A stretch of 64,000 nucleotides of DNA from Paraglaciecola sp. MB-3u-78 (GTDB taxonomy: Bacteria; Pseudomonadota; Gammaproteobacteria; Enterobacterales; Alteromonadaceae): the NCBI RefSeq assembly GCF_002835935.1, contig NZ_PJCF01000010.1, positions 1 through 64,000 on the forward strand, in the 5' to 3' direction. Position 1 is the first letter of the stretch. Each line of letters opens with the position of its first letter. Under the pieces are notes generated by a model that was given only the letters and a program-made list of their open reading frames with translations, had not been told where the DNA came from and did no database searches. Positions 62,358 to 64,000 of the stretch are shown here, in pieces. Both the position numbers and the translations under genes were made by a program.

Positions 62358-64000
62358 ATGATTACACCCGATATCGCTATAGCTTATACAGAGTGTCAGC
62401 TAAAATCTTACCTTTTATTATATTCCGATAAAAAAGGGGGCACCCATGAATACATTTCTATCATGGCAGAAGAAACAGAAAAGAACAGAGAGAAGTATTT
62501 AATCGGGATTAAGAAAGATGTTCCTGCGGCAGAACTATACTCTATTGAAGGGTTTGAAAAAGGAACGTCTGTTCTGCTTGAGGCCAACTTAATATTTCAT
62601 GACTTGAAAGCTCATGTTGTCTCGCTAACGAGAGCCAAGGCAGTTTCGTCTCAAACAAAACATCATTATTCACCGACTTTGGTCGTCGGAACACATAAAA
62701 TTGCCAAAGAGCAAAAATTTCATTTGGCTTTCATAGCGCATGTATTGTCCAATATCCAGAAGGGGAAGCCGGTATCAGGCACTATTGTGGTAAATGGGGG
62801 CAAAGCCCATACGATTAAATTAACTTCGATCTACAAGGATGTTGATACGGTTCTTAAACAAATAAAGGTGTGGACACAAGACATAAATTCTCTACCACCA
62901 CCAATCATTCTTAACAAGCACTGTTCACTTTGTCCATTTCAAGAAGATTGCGAAAACACAGCCGCAGAAAAAGATGATTTAAGTCTGTTGAGTAGATTGA
63001 GCCAAAAGGAAATCCAAAAATATCACAAAAAAGGAATTTTCACCGTCAATCAACTTTCCTATTTATTTAGACCTAGAAAACAACGCAAAAGAAAACAAAC
63101 ACCAAAGTCTCCACTACATTACCGAGCTGAAATTCAAGCTCTGGCTATCAGAACTAAGAAGATCTACATTCAAGAACTTCCAGTGCTGTGCAGGCCAGGA
63201 GTTGAACTGTTTCTAGATATTGAAGGAACACCTGATCAGGATTCCTATTACCTCATTGGTTTGATTGTTGTGAATGGAGATAAAAAGTCGAGTCATTCTT
63301 TCTGGGCAGATTCTATAAATGACGAACAGCAAATTTGGGATAGTTTTATTGAAAAAACAAATGAATACCCTGATGCCCCAATCTACCATTATGGCAGCTA
63401 CGATGCTAAGGCTGTACGTCAGCTTAAAAATCGATATGGCAATGGTTCAGAGACTATGGATGAGCGTTTAGTCAATGTGACCACGCTCATTTATGGAAAA
63501 ATTTATTTTCCGGTCAGGGCAAATTCACTAAAAAAATTAGGTTTTTTTTTAGGAATTACTTGGTCACATCCCAAATCATCAGGTTTACAAAGTCTGGTTT
63601 GGAGATATCGTTGGAATGAAGAAAGAAATCAGCAACATAAGCAAATATTAATCACTTATAATCAAGAAGATTGTAAAGCCCTATACATACTAACCACTGA
63701 GCTTACAAAGATAATTGAAACAGCTGATTCAAAATGGAATGTCGACTTTGCCGATCAACCCAAAAAGCATGTTACAGATATTGGTAATAAAATTCACGAA
63801 GAACTAGATTTAATGCTCAAATTTGCTCACGTTCGTTACAACCAGAATAAAATACATTTAAATTCAACCGAATGTTCGAGTTCACCCAGGGAAAGCGCCC
63901 AACAATCCGTCACCGCAAAATATGTGCGAATTACTCCCAAGCCAATGAAAGAAGTTTGCGTGCCCAGAATGAGAAGGTGCCCTGCATGCCATCGTTTGCT
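62358..64000 (+). CDS. TM0106-like RecB-family nuclease with RNase H-like domain, cut by window end
   Basis: At least 547 residues, open from the ATG at 62358 to the window edge. The first ~185 residues resemble the RecB/Cas4-like part of TM0106-family nucleases, ending in a probable iron-sulfur Cys set (CSLCPFQEDC near 190-200). A helical LSRLSQKEIQKYHKKGIFTV element follows, of the kind that precedes an RNase H-like fold. Residues ~280-440 contain the RNase H_2-type ELFLDIEGTPDQDSYYLIGL, IYHYGSYDAKAVRQL and, later, NQEDCKALY. The visible C-terminal end has RCPACH, so a zinc-binding domain, perhaps transposase-related, may begin at the window edge. It may belong to DNA repair, defence or an insertion element. 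The RecB-like catalytic residues were not individually confirmed. Confidence 0.75.
   Translation, partial: MITPDIAIAYTECQLKSYLLLYSDKKGGTHEYISIMAEETEKNREKYLIGIKKDVPAAELYSIEGFEKGTSVLLEANLIFHDLKAHVVSLTRAKAVSSQTKHHYSPTLVVGTHKIAKEQKFHLAFIAHVLSNIQKGKPVSGTIVVNGGKAHTIKLTSIYKDVDTVLKQIKVWTQDINSLPPPIILNKHCSLCPFQEDCENTAAEKDDLSLLSRLSQKEIQKYHKKGIFTVNQLSYLFRPRKQRKRKQTPKSPLHYRAEIQALAIRTKKIYIQELPVLCRPGVELFLDIEGTPDQDSYYLIGLIVVNGDKKSSHSFWADSINDEQQIWDSFIEKTNEYPDAPIYHYGSYDAKAVRQLKNRYGNGSETMDERLVNVTTLIYGKIYFPVRANSLKKLGFFLGITWSHPKSSGLQSLVWRYRWNEERNQQHKQILITYNQEDCKALYILTTELTKIIETADSKWNVDFADQPKKHVTDIGNKIHEELDLMLKFAHVRYNQNKIHLNSTECSSSPRESAQQSVTAKYVRITPKPMKEVCVPRMRRCPACHRL

Overview
The window looks like chromosomal DNA of a low-to-moderate GC, probably marine and cold-adapted gammaproteobacterium, Alteromonadales-like. 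The reasons are an HtpX protease, an ExeM/NucH-type secreted nuclease, a DUF3494 ice-binding-like protein, a TonB receptor with DUF3604 proteins, and AlkJ/AlkK-like lipid enzymes. Genus assignment is inference; there is no rRNA or other marker.

Layout. (1) 1-4.6 kb: htpX and a large secreted nuclease (LTD, endonuclease/exonuclease/phosphatase and PxKF domains). (2) 5.1-28.4 kb: a defence island. It holds a HEPN-like remnant next to a methyltransferase-HNH fusion. Next comes a tightly coupled six-gene operon (7758-18240): two unknown proteins, a NERD nuclease-SF1 helicase, a DrmA-type helicase, a DrmB-type DUF1998 protein and a STAS-GHKL ATPase. A class-2 DISARM-type 5mC methyltransferase converges on it with overlapping stop codons. 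Beyond are an IS4 scrap, a frameshifted P2-gpA-like HUH replication gene, a small PLD nuclease, hipBA, higBA, a small HTH gene and a tyrosine recombinase. The operon resembles DISARM but has an unusual gene set and is the strongest candidate for an undescribed defence variant.

(3) 28.4-42.2 kb: a mobile-element graveyard with non-coding repeats, the ice-binding-like gene, a group II intron that has lost its reverse transcriptase, IS21 and IS4 remnants, a start-less and 3'-truncated pyrC, and a second tyrosine recombinase facing an unknown gene across four TGTTAC-NN-GTAACA palindromes. An intact AlkK-like acyl-CoA ligase sits among them (33.6-35.2 kb). A ~160 bp sequence is present in inverted orientation near position 150 and near 36320.

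(4) 42.5-61.4 kb: a catabolic cluster. It has an SDR, an epimerase, an AraC/OruR-type regulator, an alkyl-DHAP-synthase-like flavoenzyme, a glycerol-3-phosphate-dehydrogenase-like enzyme, an FGGY kinase, two secreted DUF3604 (PHP-like) proteins, a TonB receptor, a parvulin-type isomerase, a HupE/UreJ-type membrane protein and an AlkJ-like GMC alcohol dehydrogenase. The kinase, dehydrogenase and AGPS-like enzymes form a chemically coherent route for converting alkylglycerols (ether lipids) to alkyl-DHAP and then fatty alcohol. AlkJ-like and AlkK-like enzymes could consume the products. This is inference. Near-identical palindromes upstream of both arms look like operators for the AraC regulator.

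(5) 61.4-64 kb: non-coding sequence, then a RecB-like/RNase H-like nuclease cut by the window end.
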